Shown: piece by piece, positions 42,541 to 51,406 of the stretch
How positions within the stretch are numbered: position 1 is the stretch's first letter
Layout: the number at the start of each line of letters is the position of its first letter
Origin: Rossellomorea marisflavi
GTDB taxonomy: Bacteria; Bacillota; Bacilli; Bacillales; Bacillaceae_B
DNA: 64,000 nucleotides
Assembly: GCF_001274775.1 (NCBI RefSeq)
Contig: NZ_LGUE01000004.1
Coordinates: forward strand, 604,163 to 668,162
Direction: 5' to 3'
Notes under the pieces: generated by a model
Database searches by the model: none
What the model was told of the DNA's origin: nothing
What the model saw: only the letters and a program-made list of their open reading frames with translations
Made by a program: the position numbers and the translations under genes

Positions 42541-43830
42541 ATGAAACAGATCCTCAGTATCGCCATCATCCTATGTTGCTTCCTACCTCTTCACACGGAA
42601 GCAGCCGGACCGTCCACTTTGTTCGTCTCTCCCGATGGAGATGACAGCAATCCCGGCACAAAGGAACAGCCCTTCAAGACGTTAAAAAAAGCAAGCAAAC
42701 TGGCCGTGCCGGGTACCACAGTCTACCTGAGGGAAGGCACGTATCCGGAACGGCTAGACATCAAGCACTCCGGGACAAAGCAAGAACCGATCCGCTTCAC
42801 CCACTATGAAGATGAGGTCCCGGTGATCAGCGGGGAGACTGCATCTGCAGATGGCGGCCTCATCACCATCCGCGATAAAAGCTATATCACGATCCAGGGA
42901 CTCGATGTGGGTGGCCTCTCCACCGATCAAGAAGAGCCCACCCCGTCCGGTATTTTAGTAGAAGGAAATGGGACAGGCATCCGGATCCTTGATAATCGGA
43001 TCCACGACATCACTACCACCCATCCGAACGGCAACGCCCATGGCATCGCCTTCTATGGCACAGAGGCACCTGAACCGCTCCAGGATATCGAGATTTCCGG
43101 CAATATCCTCGAAGACCTGACCCTCGGATTCAGTGAAGCGATGACGTTGAACGGCAATGTGAAGGAATTCTTCATCAGTGGGAATACGATCCGGAATGTA
43201 GATAACATCGGCATCGATGTCATCGGCTTTGAAGGGATCGCCCCGGTTGAGGAATACGATCAGGCGCGCGAAGGCATCATCCGTGACAATCATGTGTATA
43301 ACGTCAGCAGTCATTCCAACCCTGCCTACCATGAAGAATACTCCGCCGGAGGCATCTATGTGGACGGAGGGAGGGATGTGGTCATCGAGCACAACATCTC
43401 CCATCATAACGACCTCGGAATCGAGATTGCCAGTGAGCATCCCGGCAAACAAACGACGCGGGTCCAGATTGCCTGGAACCAAGTTTACAGGAACCGCTAC
43501 ACGGGTATTTCAATCGGGGGTTACGATTTGAAACGGGGCGGCACCACGCACACCCGCATTTCCCATAATCTCCTTTACGGGAATGACACCATGGGCATGG
43601 ACGGGGGACAGCTGCTCATGCAGTATCATGCCACTCAGAATCTGGTGGAAAACAACATCATGATCCCCACCGATACCGGCTTGTTCCTGGTTAGCCTCCA
43701 CCCGTCCAACCAGGACAACCAGCTGATCGGGAATGTGTACGGGAACCACAGCAGTGAGTCCGACCGCTGGATCTGGAATGTACAAGACATCACACATCCA
43801 CCCTTCTTCCCAAGTGTGATCCACAACTAA
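42541..43830 (+). CDS. Secreted right-handed parallel beta-helix protein
   Basis: A 429-residue exported protein with signal peptide MKQILSIAIILCCFLPLHTEA. A DUF1565-type opening (FVSPDGDDSNPGTKEQPFKT, about 28-47) is followed by parallel beta-helix coils with recurring stacked units (IHDITTTHPNGNAHGIAFYG; ISGNTIRNVDNIGIDVIG; IEHNISHHNDLGIEIASEHP; ISHNLLYGNDTMGMDGGQLL). The fold is that of pectate lyases and polysaccharide-active proteins. No catalytic set was recognised. AAGGAG lies 6 bases before the ATG. A sugar O-acetyltransferase gene follows after 21 bases. Confidence 0.88.
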   Translation: MKQILSIAIILCCFLPLHTEAAGPSTLFVSPDGDDSNPGTKEQPFKTLKKASKLAVPGTTVYLREGTYPERLDIKHSGTKQEPIRFTHYEDEVPVISGETASADGGLITIRDKSYITIQGLDVGGLSTDQEEPTPSGILVEGNGTGIRILDNRIHDITTTHPNGNAHGIAFYGTEAPEPLQDIEISGNILEDLTLGFSEAMTLNGNVKEFFISGNTIRNVDNIGIDVIGFEGIAPVEEYDQAREGIIRDNHVYNVSSHSNPAYHEEYSAGGIYVDGGRDVVIEHNISHHNDLGIEIASEHPGKQTTRVQIAWNQVYRNRYTGISIGGYDLKRGGTTHTRISHNLLYGNDTMGMDGGQLLMQYHATQNLVENNIMIPTDTGLFLVSLHPSNQDNQLIGNVYGNHSSESDRWIWNVQDITHPPFFPSVIHN

Positions 43831-43851
43831 AATCGAAAGGGGCCATTGCCC

Positions 43852-44418
43852 ATGAAAACCGAAAAAGAAAAGATGCTTGCAGGAGAGAACTACAATCCCG
43901 CCGATCCCGAACTCGTGGCAGGAAGAACCCATGCCCGTGAAAAGATCCATGACTTCAATCACTCACCGGTCGCAGATCTCGACAAGCGCACATCCATCAT
44001 CCGCGAACTATTCGGTGAAACCGGAGACCAGTTCTTCATCGAACCGAGCTTCCGCTGTGACTATGGCTCCAATATTCACGTCGGGGAGAACTTCTACGCG
44101 AACTTTGACTGCGTCCTCCTTGATGTATGCGATATCCGCATCGGGGACAACTGCTTCATCGCCCCTGGCGTACACATCTACACCGCCACCCACCCGATCG
44201 ACCCCCATGAGCGGAACAGCGGCATCGAGTCGGGCAAACCCGTCACCATCGGTCACAACGTCTGGATCGGCGGACGTGCCGTCATCAACCCCGGCGTCAC
44301 GATCGGCGACAATGTTGTCATCGGCTCAGGTGCCGTGGTCACAAAGGATATCCCTGATAACGTCGTAGTCGGTGGGAATCCTGCCAAGGTCATCAAGTGG
44401 GTCAACAATAAAGGGTGA
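43852..44418 (+). CDS. maa: Maltose/sugar O-acetyltransferase
   Basis: A 188-residue left-handed beta-helix acetyltransferase. The N-terminal Mac domain reads [20 protein letters not shown] (about 8-27). Hexapeptide repeats follow, with the catalytic His in YTATHPID (about 110) and the closing [20 protein letters not shown]. It transfers acetyl from acetyl-CoA to the 6-OH of sugars such as maltose and glucose. ATG 43852 with GAAAGGGG upstream; a TTG two codons earlier is unlikely. It sits directly behind the secreted beta-helix gene, probably in the same operon. Confidence 0.92.
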   Translation: MKTEKEKMLAGENYNPADPELVAGRTHAREKIHDFNHSPVADLDKRTSIIRELFGETGDQFFIEPSFRCDYGSNIHVGENFYANFDCVLLDVCDIRIGDNCFIAPGVHIYTATHPIDPHERNSGIESGKPVTIGHNVWIGGRAVINPGVTIGDNVVIGSGAVVTKDIPDNVVVGGNPAKVIKWVNNKG

Positions 44419-44426
44419 CCTCACCC

Positions 44427-44822
44427 ATGGACCTTGACCAAGAGGACATTGAACGCTCAAAAACGTGGGCAAAATGGGGCTGTTTTCTGTGGGCTATCTT
44501 GTTGGTGCTGGGTCCACTCCTCTCCATTGGAGGGTATTTGTTGTACACTACCGAACTAAAAGAACGACCTTTGTTCGTAAGCGAATCCCCCAGTCGGACG
44601 AACCTAATAGAAGTGAACGAGAAAGGGGAGCCCTTTTTCTTCGGGCCTTCCTCTATCCGGATTCGCTTTGGTCATCAGCATATAGACCGGACGATCTACA
44701 ATGATGGGAAAAAACTGAATGGATCGAACGCTTCTGTCCAGTGGAAGGATGATTATACCGCTGTTGTCACCTTGTACGGTGAAGAACAAGAGCCCGAGAC
44801 GATTGAACTGACCCTGGAATGA
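44427..44822 (+). CDS. Membrane-anchored protein, unknown
   Basis: A 131-residue protein with one N-terminal membrane helix (about 17-37, WGCFLWAILLVLGPLLSIGG) and an extracytoplasmic domain of about 90 residues with several strands (PFFFGPSSIRIRFGHQ; DDYTAVVTLYGEEQEPE). No family recognised. It begins 8 bases after the acetyltransferase stop and closes that operon; a strong terminator follows. Confidence 0.72.
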   Translation: MDLDQEDIERSKTWAKWGCFLWAILLVLGPLLSIGGYLLYTTELKERPLFVSESPSRTNLIEVNEKGEPFFFGPSSIRIRFGHQHIDRTIYNDGKKLNGSNASVQWKDDYTAVVTLYGEEQEPETIELTLE

Positions 44823-44828
44823 ATCGTG

Positions 44829-44868
44829 AAAAAGACCAAAAGACACCCCGATGCCTTTTGGTCTTTTT
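44829..44868. terminator. Bidirectional terminator
   Basis: AAAAAGACCAAAAG ... CTTTTGGTCTTTTT, a perfect 14-bp stem with a 12-base loop. Confidence 0.9.
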
Positions 44869-44869
44869 G

Positions 44870-45448
44870 TTAAATCAAGTGCCTAGCACAATTGTATAGG
44901 GAACAGTCCCACCGATCCTCGTGATGATGCAACACCGTGATGGATGTATTCTCCATATTCGTCTGTTGGAAGGTATCGGGCATCAATCGCTTGAGCGTCA
45001 AACCGATCAACGCCCCGTGGCTCACCACCAACACCCTCTTGCCTTCATGTTTCTGCACCACGTCTTCCAAAAACCTTACGCCCCTGCCCGCTACGTCTTC
45101 ATGCTTCTCCATCCCAAGAGCCCTGGTGCGCCATTCCTTTCCCCACTTTTCGAGGCGCTCTTCTTCCGTCATGCCTTCCGCTTCCCCGCAGTTCACTTCC
45201 CTGATCGTTTCATCCGTATGATGCAGGGACAGCCCGATTTTACTCCCTATGATTTCGGCTGTTTCAGTTGCCCGGCATAGATCACTCGCGATGATGAGAT
45301 CCCACGGCTCCTCGCCGGCTAACCTCTCACCCAATTTATCCGCCTGTACCCTGCCAGTTTCATTCAGCGGGATGTCGCTGATTCCCTGAGCCTTCCCCAA
45401 TAGATTCCACTCTGTGATGCCATGTCTGATGAGTCCGACTGTTGTCAT
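44870..45448 (-). CDS. Histidine phosphatase family protein (phosphoglycerate-mutase-like)
   Basis: A 192-residue branch-1 histidine phosphatase. The phospho-accepting His is in LIRHGITEWN (about 5-14). The Arg and acid are in ASDLCRATETAEI and REVNCGEAEGMTEEE, and the second His is in LVVSHGALIG (about 146-155). All four catalytic residues are present. Substrate not predictable. Confidence 0.9.
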   Translation of the reverse strand: MTTVGLIRHGITEWNLLGKAQGISDIPLNETGRVQADKLGERLAGEEPWDLIIASDLCRATETAEIIGSKIGLSLHHTDETIREVNCGEAEGMTEEERLEKWGKEWRTRALGMEKHEDVAGRGVRFLEDVVQKHEGKRVLVVSHGALIGLTLKRLMPDTFQQTNMENTSITVLHHHEDRWDCSLYNCARHLI

Positions 45449-45585
45449 GATGGTCTCCTCCCACGCAAGAAATTCGTTCTATCTAACCTACTTCTACTCC
45501 AAACGTGGATTCACCTTCATTTCTCCCCACTTCATCAGCCAATTCATGGTAAAATAGGAAACACTACATCTTAAAGGAGCGACCC

Positions 45586-45747
45586 ATGCAAACAACACTG
45601 ATCATACTACTCATCAATCTCGTCACCTTGATGATCGTGATATCCAAACAAAAGAAAGGCCGGATTACCCTGACCACGAAAAAAACCGCCATCGGACTCG
45701 GCATGACGGTTCTTGTTATCAATGTCATGCTGACGTGGATGATGTAA
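45586..45747 (+). CDS. Very small two-helix membrane protein
   Basis: A 53-residue protein. Helix 1 is TLIILLINLVTLMIVIS, then a basic loop KQKKGRITLTTKKT, and helix 2 is IGLGMTVLVINVMLTW. AAAGGAGCGACCC is well placed before the ATG. No family recognised. A GNAT gene begins 18 bases after the stop. Confidence 0.68.
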   Translation: MQTTLIILLINLVTLMIVISKQKKGRITLTTKKTAIGLGMTVLVINVMLTWMM

Positions 45748-45765
45748 TAGAAGGAAGGAACAACC

Positions 45766-46559
45766 ATGAACCCAACCGATGATCTATACAAACTGGACCT
45801 CTCCTACCTCGGGGCCTTCTCGACCCGCCTCGACACACCATGGGGAGCTCTCTTTTATAACGAAAATCAGTCCCGCTACTACGATGCCAATCATGCCCAC
45901 GTCATCCGGGAGTGCCATGATCCGCAAACAATGGTTGCGGAAGTGGTGTCTTTTTATCAGAAAAAGAACCTCGTCCCGCGACTCTACATCCATGAGCTCC
46001 ACCTTCAACAACAGTGCTGTCTGAACTAGAAAAGAATCAGTTCCAGTACGAAGAATTCGTCAGCCCCGTCCAGCTATGGAACAACCAGGTGGCGAGGGTG
46101 GCCGACAATCCTGGCGTGACCATTGAAGAAGTCACCGGGGAAAATGTCCAAGAAGCCATCGATGTTGAAAGCACCATCAAAGAATTCGGTAGCAAGGACA
46201 CCATCACAAAGGTCTTCGAAGAGCAATTTGCCCACCCTTCGTTCAGCTACTATCTCCTCAGACTCAATGGGGAGGCGTGTTCCACGGCCTGTCTGTTCCA
46301 AGACGGTCTGGATGCGCGCCTTGAAAGCGTCGCGACCCTTGAATCTCACCGGGGAAAGGGATTAATCGGTCACCTCATCCGCTTCATCCAGGAAGAAACA
46401 AGGCGCAGGGGCACGGCCAACCTATGGGTTCTGCCGATCAATGAAGCCGTGGAGAAGGTGTACGCACGCTACGGCTTCACCACCGTCGAACGGATGCGGA
46501 GCGGGCATGCCTTTCTTTCCGGCAAGAGCATCAAGGACATACGGGGAGGTCATTCATGA
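45766..46559 (+). pseudogene. GNAT N-acetyltransferase gene split by a frameshift
   Basis: The first frame (from ATG 45766, with AAGGAAGG upstream) gives an N-terminal part with SRYYDANHAHVIRE and KNLVPRLYIHELHLQQ, then stops at 46029. The next frame carries on without a gap: LSELEKNQFQYEEFVSPVQL, then a complete GNAT core (LESVATLESHRGKGLIGHLI, and motif B NEAVEKVYARYGFTTVERM). One base added at about 46011-46016 (for example CAGTG to CAGGTG) gives one protein of about 264 residues. The two halves do not look like independent genes. Confidence 0.78.
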
Positions 46560-46584
46560 GCTGAATATCCGAACCGTCGATAAC

Positions 46585-46622
46585 AAAACGGGACAGTGGC
46601 ATCCAAACCACTGTCCCGTTTT
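46585..46622. terminator. Bidirectional terminator
   Basis: AAAACGGGACAGTGG - CATCCAAA - CCACTGTCCCGTTTT, a perfect 15-bp stem between convergent acetyltransferase genes. Confidence 0.92.
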
Positions 46623-46629
46623 ATTAAGA

Positions 46630-47199
46630 TCACTTTCCCTTCTTCCTATATTCTTCCTGCAGAAGCCCATAGAGAGCGCAATCTTTATACTGATGTTTAG
46701 CATTCCGGATCATATGTTTAATCGTGCCTTCAAGCTCCATTCCATTCTTGAACATAATCTTCCCTGAAGCAGGGTTATCCACATTATGTGCAGCTGAGAT
46801 CTTATGAACGTTCATCCTTCTAAAACCAAAATCAATGACCGCTTTAAGTGCTTCAGTCCCGTACCCCTTGTTCCACCATTTATAACCGATAGAATAGCCG
46901 ACCTCACAATTATCCGTCAGACCATCAAAATGAAAAAGATCGATCGCTCCTATCAATTCACCGCTCGTTTTCAGTTCCATCCCCCAATAACAGAACTCCT
47001 GTGACTCATAGTTCTTCACGATTTCTTTTACCCTCTCAATGGTCTCCGATACAGACTTATGGGCACCTTTTATGAGATTGTCCATTACCCGATCATCGCT
47101 AAGCCAATGATCGAATACACACTGAGCGTCCGAGAGCTCGAGCTTCCTTAAAATTATCCGTTCCGTTTCCAGTACCGGCGTACCGAGATAATGTATCAT
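46630..47199 (-). CDS. GNAT-family N-acetyltransferase (RimJ/RimL type)
   Basis: A 189-residue Acetyltransf_3 protein. It begins with TERIILRKLELSDAQCVFDH, motif A is GYSIGYKWWNKGYGTEALKA (about 100-119) and motif B is ISAAHNVDNPASGKIMFKNG. This group acetylates protein N-termini or small amines. The 121 bases upstream (47200-47320) hold only a short hairpin (47273-47300). Confidence 0.9.
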   Translation of the reverse strand: MIHYLGTPVLETERIILRKLELSDAQCVFDHWLSDDRVMDNLIKGAHKSVSETIERVKEIVKNYESQEFCYWGMELKTSGELIGAIDLFHFDGLTDNCEVGYSIGYKWWNKGYGTEALKAVIDFGFRRMNVHKISAAHNVDNPASGKIMFKNGMELEGTIKHMIRNAKHQYKDCALYGLLQEEYRKKGK

Positions 47200-47320
47200 T
47201 CGTCTCCCACCTCAACCCTATCAAGCTACTATTCATTTCTTCACATTCAAGCGTTTCTCCTTCTTCGATTTAGATATGGGTGAACGGCCGTGCCCATATC
47301 GATCCGGTTTGGGGTCTATT

Positions 47321-47992
47321 TCAAATAAATCTCATCAGATACTCTTTGAATATCTTCTCCATTACCTTGGGGGTGTTCTCGATATAAGTCGTCATCTGCT
47401 CACTGTTGGATTCGAATGTATCCTCGTTGCTCTCCTTCATCGCAAAATCAGATATACCTTTTATGATGATGCACTCCACTTGATTCTTCTTACAGATGTA
47501 CGCAATCGCCCCTGCTTCTGTATCAGCGATCGTGATGTTATGTTCCATAAGCTCAACATAATCCTTCCACATCACCACGGCCTTATCTGCCGTGCCGATC
47601 GTTCCCCTATTAAAATCATTTCCGTAAGATGATAGATCGATATGGACGATGAAAGATTGCTTGATAAAAGGCTCTATCTCTTTAACGGTGCAGTCATATT
47701 GAACGGCTTGATCCGGCACAAAAATATCTAAAGGATGGAACCGTTCATCTATCCCTGCACATGTCCCGGCGACGATCACTTTCGTCAACCCAAAAGCAGA
47801 CATCATATACTGATTCGCTCCGACCCCGTTTACCTTCCTGACGCCGGTACTGTAGAAAACAAGCTCTCGCCCATTGATTGTCCTCATGAAATACTCCCCG
47901 TAGGGATAGGCAAAACGTTCGCCATCTTTGACGCTAAAGTAACTCAGCGTCGCGTCGAACTCCCACTTCGTCGCGATACTTATACCGATCAT
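47321..47992 (-). CDS. MTA/SAH nucleosidase-like phosphorylase-superfamily protein
   Basis: A 223-residue nucleosidase-fold protein. The N-terminal IGISIATKWEFDATLSYF carries the Glu of the family, VIVAGTCAGIDERF (about 75-88) is the phosphate/ribose loop, and the catalytic Asp is in IIKGISDFAMKES (about 187-199) after ADTEAGAIAYICKKN. It is divergent from classic MtnN, so the substrate may differ (methylthioadenosine, SAH or another purine nucleoside). The start is ATG 47992 with AAAAGGGGGGG; the frame is open to 48052. Confidence 0.82.
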   Translation of the reverse strand: MIGISIATKWEFDATLSYFSVKDGERFAYPYGEYFMRTINGRELVFYSTGVRKVNGVGANQYMMSAFGLTKVIVAGTCAGIDERFHPLDIFVPDQAVQYDCTVKEIEPFIKQSFIVHIDLSSYGNDFNRGTIGTADKAVVMWKDYVELMEHNITIADTEAGAIAYICKKNQVECIIIKGISDFAMKESNEDTFESNSEQMTTYIENTPKVMEKIFKEYLMRFI

Positions 47993-48064
47993 GGTTGCCC
48001 CCCCCTTTTCCAGTGACCTTATTTTACCATAAACTGTTATTCCCTTGCGCAAATCTCAACATAA

Positions 48065-48102
48065 AAACAGCACCCCGAGTTTCGTTCCTCAAGGTGCTGT
48101 TT
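48065..48102. terminator. Terminator of the crcB pair
   Basis: AAACAGCACC ... GGTGCTGTTT with an inner GAG/CTC. On the minus strand it is followed by TTTTATG. Confidence 0.78.
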
Positions 48103-48115
48103 CGTAATGGTGCTG

Positions 48116-48481
48116 TCATAAAAGGCGACCCAGCATCAACCCGATGTAGGCACTCAGGATCCCCCCGACATAGCAGCAGCTATTATAGTAGATAAATGCC
48201 CGCTTCTCCTTCTTGAGATGAAGCTGAACCCCTTCAAGTTTGAACGTAGAAAAGGTCGTGAACGCCCCCATCATCCCTGTCCCGAAGAACAGCATCAGGG
48301 TGTGCCCCGCCGTGCTTCCTGTGAGGAATCCGAGGATGAACGAGCCAAGGATATTGACCGTCAGGGTGGAAACGGGCACGGTGGATGAGCTTTTTTTATT
48401 GATGGCCTGCGTAGTCGCAAACCGGGCAATGGCTCCGATAAAGCCGCCTGCACCGACGAGCAGAAGGGATAAGAGGCTCAT
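48116..48481 (-). CDS. crcB: Fluoride ion channel/exporter CrcB (Fluc), second subunit
   Basis: A 121-residue four-helix Fluc protein. It has LLVGAGGFIGAIARF at the N-terminus, the VNILGSFILGFLTG helix with the conserved Asn (about 45-58) and the TTFSTFKLEG polar track (about 80-89) with the phenylalanine-box TFSTF. It overlaps the other crcB by 4 bases; in Firmicutes two such subunits usually form a heterodimer. It exports fluoride down its gradient. Confidence 0.94.
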   Translation of the reverse strand: MSLLSLLLVGAGGFIGAIARFATTQAINKKSSSTVPVSTLTVNILGSFILGFLTGSTAGHTLMLFFGTGMMGAFTTFSTFKLEGVQLHLKKEKRAFIYYNSCCYVGGILSAYIGLMLGRLL

Positions 48482-48852
48482 TGCGCACCTTCTTTCTCCG
48501 TCAAACGGAAGCCGATCCTGCTCATGAACAGTCCGCCGAAGATACTGAGGGCAATATAGAGGAAGGCCAGTCCCGTCCGTCCGCCTTCAAAAAGGGCGAC
48601 GGTTTCCACACTCAACGTCGAGAACGTAGTGAAGGATCCGATCATCCCCGTCCCGATGGCCGTCTTCACCATAGGTGACAAGGGCCATCTCTCCACGAGC
48701 ACCGTCGTGAAGATCGCCAGCAGAAAACTCCCGATCAGATTGGTGACCAACGTGGCAACCGGGAATACGCTGCCGCTATAAACATACATGCCCACGAGAT
48801 ACCGAAGAACCGCCCCGACGGCACCTGCCGCACCGACCCATAGATAGATCAT
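48478..48852 (-). CDS. crcB: Fluoride ion channel/exporter CrcB (Fluc), first subunit
   Basis: A 124-residue Fluc protein: VGAAGAVGAVLRYLVGMYVY, VTNLIGSFLLAIFTTVLVE with the conserved Asn, and GSFTTFSTLSVETVALFEGG with the TFST track. First gene of the pair. I looked for a fluoride riboswitch upstream (48853-48940) and saw none. Confidence 0.94.
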   Translation of the reverse strand: MIYLWVGAAGAVGAVLRYLVGMYVYSGSVFPVATLVTNLIGSFLLAIFTTVLVERWPLSPMVKTAIGTGMIGSFTTFSTLSVETVALFEGGRTGLAFLYIALSIFGGLFMSRIGFRLTEKEGAQ

Positions 48853-48940
48853 GATGAAAAACCCCTTTTGAACGAGTAAATAAATATCCTATCAATCTTA
48901 CATCAATTCCAAGCCTAAAGAAAGAACGCGCAAACGCCAT

Positions 48941-49381
48941 TCACCCTTTGACGGGAAGAAAGATCTCCACGTCTTCTCCATCCTCGAGGGCATGGTACAC
49001 TTCGATGATATCAGCGGAAAGATTCCGTTCAAATCCATGTTCCCCTCCCCAGGCCACAGCCTTTTCATGAAGATCGGCCACTTTTTCAATTGGGGCCCTG
49101 CCGCTTACGTACTTCCCTCCCGCTTCCACATAGACCATCCCCGAGGGAGCATCCTGTCTTTCCTCCACCATCAGCCCTACCACATACCGTCCGGTGCGGT
49201 GCCCCTCACCCCGCTTTGCTTCAAATAGGGCGATTTCGATTCCCGTTGAATGCTTGACCTCCGCCGCCCTTTCCATCATGGTCTTAGCCAAGGCAGGAAC
49301 CGATTCACCCAACTCACTGAATTCTCCTCTTGCCTCCATTCCCACCATCCTGAACGACTTTTCCACTGCTTCAAACGTCAT
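48941..49381 (-). CDS. GyrI-like/effector-binding domain protein
   Basis: A 146-residue stand-alone ligand-binding domain of the SOUL/GyrI (AraC effector-binding) type. The first strand-helix unit is FRMVGMEARGEFSE, GIEIALFEAKRGEGHRTG lies near the middle, and GMVYVEAGGKYVSGRAPIEK with the paired second repeat follows. The final VYHALEDGEDVEIFLPVKG is the usual end of the domain. No HTH is attached. Possible drug-sequestering or GyrI-like role. Confidence 0.82.
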   Translation of the reverse strand: MTFEAVEKSFRMVGMEARGEFSELGESVPALAKTMMERAAEVKHSTGIEIALFEAKRGEGHRTGRYVVGLMVEERQDAPSGMVYVEAGGKYVSGRAPIEKVADLHEKAVAWGGEHGFERNLSADIIEVYHALEDGEDVEIFLPVKG

Positions 49382-49480
49382 GATCCTTCCTCCTAAATGT
49401 CTATGTCTGAAATCAAATCATCCCTATATCATTCTCGAAGACTGCCAGTAATTCCTACACCGACATACTAGCAGACGTAA

Positions 49481-49507
49481 AAAACACCTTAGCGATGAAG
49501 GTGTTTT
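49481..49507. terminator. Terminator between the two minus-strand genes
   Basis: AAAACACCTT - AGCGATG - AAGGTGTTTT, 10-bp perfect stem. It fits the pentapeptide gene that ends at 49526. Confidence 0.82.
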
Positions 49508-49525
49508 GCTAAAGGAGCTATGCTT

Positions 49526-50319
49526 TTACTGACGTTCCCAATGTCCGGGACGCCTCAGTCGTTCGGGGAGCTTGGTATCCTTATCGCCTTTTGCCGAATT
49601 CACCTGGGACTGAGTCAAGAAAAGCGCACCGGATAAGTCCGTACCGCTCAAATCGGCGTCGCGCAGGTCGGCTCCGATGAAATCGGCTTTCCTTGCGTCT
49701 GCCCCCTTCAAGTTGGCCGCAATCATAAGCGTCCCCCTGAAATCCTGGCCACGGAGATTCTGCCCTTTCAGGTTCACCCCGATATAGTCTGGCTTTCGTT
49801 TCCTGACGGGAGTCCCTTCTCGATACACCCGACTTGTTTCCTTCAGGTACTCGTTGACCTTGAATCGGTGCGAAACGACATCGATTCCAAGGATCGCCTC
49901 CGGTGTCTGTTCCGTCAATTCCACGGTCTCAAGAGTGTCTGAAGCTTATCCCGAAAAGGCTCGGTCTCTTTTAAACAAAGCGCCTGATCTAGATACGAGA
50001 GCATTTCATGAAGTTGCTGGACAATGGGAAACACGGCGAACATCTCCTCTGCACGCTTCGGATCCTCCTGCCATCCCCGTCCCCCATAAATCCCCTGCGA
50101 CACATGCTGTCCCGCGCCAAAGCACTCATATGTCACGCATCCCTTGAACCCTTCATCCAAGAGGCGATCATGGATCGAGCACAGATGATTGGAACACAGA
50201 TTCCTGCATGGCACACCACCGTCCTTATCCAGCGGAAAATCCGCCGACTTCCCATACGGCAACGCCACACAGCAGAGACCGAAGCAGCTCGCGCAGTCCG
50301 ATGATAGATTCCTAATCAT
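49526..50319 (-). pseudogene. Cys-rich pentapeptide-repeat protein gene, frameshifted
   Basis: The first frame gives an N-terminal Cys-rich domain (CASCFGLCCVALPYGKSADF; GVPCRNLCSNHLCSIHDRLL; FKGCVTYECFGAGQHVSQGI) and stops at 49915 after LLRPWN. The overlapping second frame continues from ELTEQTPEAILGIDVVSHRF into pentapeptide repeats (NLKGQNLRGQDFRGTLMIAA; ADLRDADLSGTDLSGALFLT) to 49526. Known full-length homologs join these two parts directly. One C added at CTCTTGAG (to CTCCTTGAG) makes LLETVELTEQ and a whole protein of about 264 residues. Confidence 0.85.
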
Positions 50320-50350
50320 GAACGTCACTTCCCATTACCTTTTTCCACTA

Positions 50351-50578
50351 TTATACTCCTTTGTACGGGCGGTCTCTTCTTCTTTTTTTCTTTTTGAACC
50401 AGAGTGTCGAGAGGACATATCCGCTTAGCATCAACAGTGCAATGGAACAAACTCTCAACACGATGGATAGAAAAGTTCCCGACTCCAGTTGATCTCGGGC
50501 CATTCTGATGTAGTAATAGAGGGCGCTGGCAGCAGCAAGATAAACAAGAGAATAAAAGAATCTCACTCTTCCACCCAT
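50351..50578 (-). CDS. Small membrane protein, unknown
   Basis: A 75-residue protein with two membrane segments (about 6-26 and 37-60) and a very basic tail KKKKRRRDRPYK. Its start overlaps the end of the phosphotransferase gene by 16 bases, so it is likely cotranslated with it. No family recognised. Confidence 0.62.
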   Translation of the reverse strand: MGGRVRFFYSLVYLAAASALYYYIRMARDQLESGTFLSIVLRVCSIALLMLSGYVLSTLWFKKKKRRRDRPYKGV

Positions 50579-51357
50579 CTGTGCCCTTCCCTTTTGATAA
50601 ACGCAAGCTCCCGTTCGTAGTGATCATAATGACCTTCATCGATCATCCGCTGGAACGCCTCATCCCCTTCTGCTGCCTTCCGCTTCATCGTTGATTGAAG
50701 AGCCTGGACGCGGCGCTTGACCACATCAACAATCCCTTCCTTCAGGTGCTCCATCCCATAGGCTTTGAAAAAGAGATCGATCCGTTCCTTTCTTAAGTGA
50801 GCATCCCTGCCGGCTTCGTAGTAGACCGCTTCCCCGTTCTCATCAAGATGCCCCACCCCAAGAGGCACGCACGTATAGAGGGCATATGCCACATCCCATA
50901 CCCTCGGACCTGGCGCCGCCACATCAAAATCGATGATCCCCGCAACCTGCTTGTTATGAAAAATAATATTGTATATTGCGAAGTCATTATGACAAATGAA
51001 CTCGTATGGACCCGGCGTATCATCGAGGGGCTCCCATTCTTCCTCGAACGGGAAATCACTTACCGCGTCGTGGTAGCCACGAAGCATTTTCGCAATGTCG
51101 ATCAACACTTCATCCGACCACATATACGATTTGAGGGGATAATTCCCGGCTTCCCCATTCAGATAAGAAAGCACCTCTCTCCCCTTTTCATCAATCCCCA
51201 TGAACCTTGGAGCATGGAGAAATCCTTTCTCTTCCAGGTGCTTCAACAGCTTATGTATCCTTTCGCTCTCAGGCTTGATTTCACGGCGGACCGTATCCTC
51301 CACTCGATACACCTGCGAGACATTGCCCCCGGACAGCTTTTCTTCTTGTTGGCTCAT
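50563..51357 (-). CDS. APH-family phosphotransferase
   Basis: A 264-residue kinase-fold protein. The brenner-type catalytic loop is FICHNDFAIYNIIF (Asp in HND, about 138-151) and the metal-binding Asp is in GIIDFDVAAPG (about 158-168), followed by WDVAYALYTCVPLG. Such proteins phosphorylate aminoglycosides, sugars, choline or homoserine; the substrate is not clear. The start is ATG 51357; longer frames (to 51417) lack a ribosome site. Confidence 0.87.
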   Translation of the reverse strand: MSQQEEKLSGGNVSQVYRVEDTVRREIKPESERIHKLLKHLEEKGFLHAPRFMGIDEKGREVLSYLNGEAGNYPLKSYMWSDEVLIDIAKMLRGYHDAVSDFPFEEEWEPLDDTPGPYEFICHNDFAIYNIIFHNKQVAGIIDFDVAAPGPRVWDVAYALYTCVPLGVGHLDENGEAVYYEAGRDAHLRKERIDLFFKAYGMEHLKEGIVDVVKRRVQALQSTMKRKAAEGDEAFQRMIDEGHYDHYERELAFIKREGHRWVEE

Positions 51358-51406
51358 CCTAAAACCCCTTTTTAATGAAAATGACCAGCACCCCAAACAA
51401 ACTCTT

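Noticed and set aside
42366..42644. Plus-strand open frame of 92 codons
   Set aside because: It overlaps the signal-peptide start of the beta-helix gene in another frame and has no ribosome site or domain.
47273..47300. Hairpin GATATGGG...CCCATATC as terminator
   Set aside because: There is no T-run on either side and it lies upstream, not downstream, of the acetyltransferase gene, so I could not assign a role.
48853..48940. Possible fluoride riboswitch before crcB
   Set aside because: None of the conserved fluoride-aptamer elements can be seen in this short AT-rich interval.
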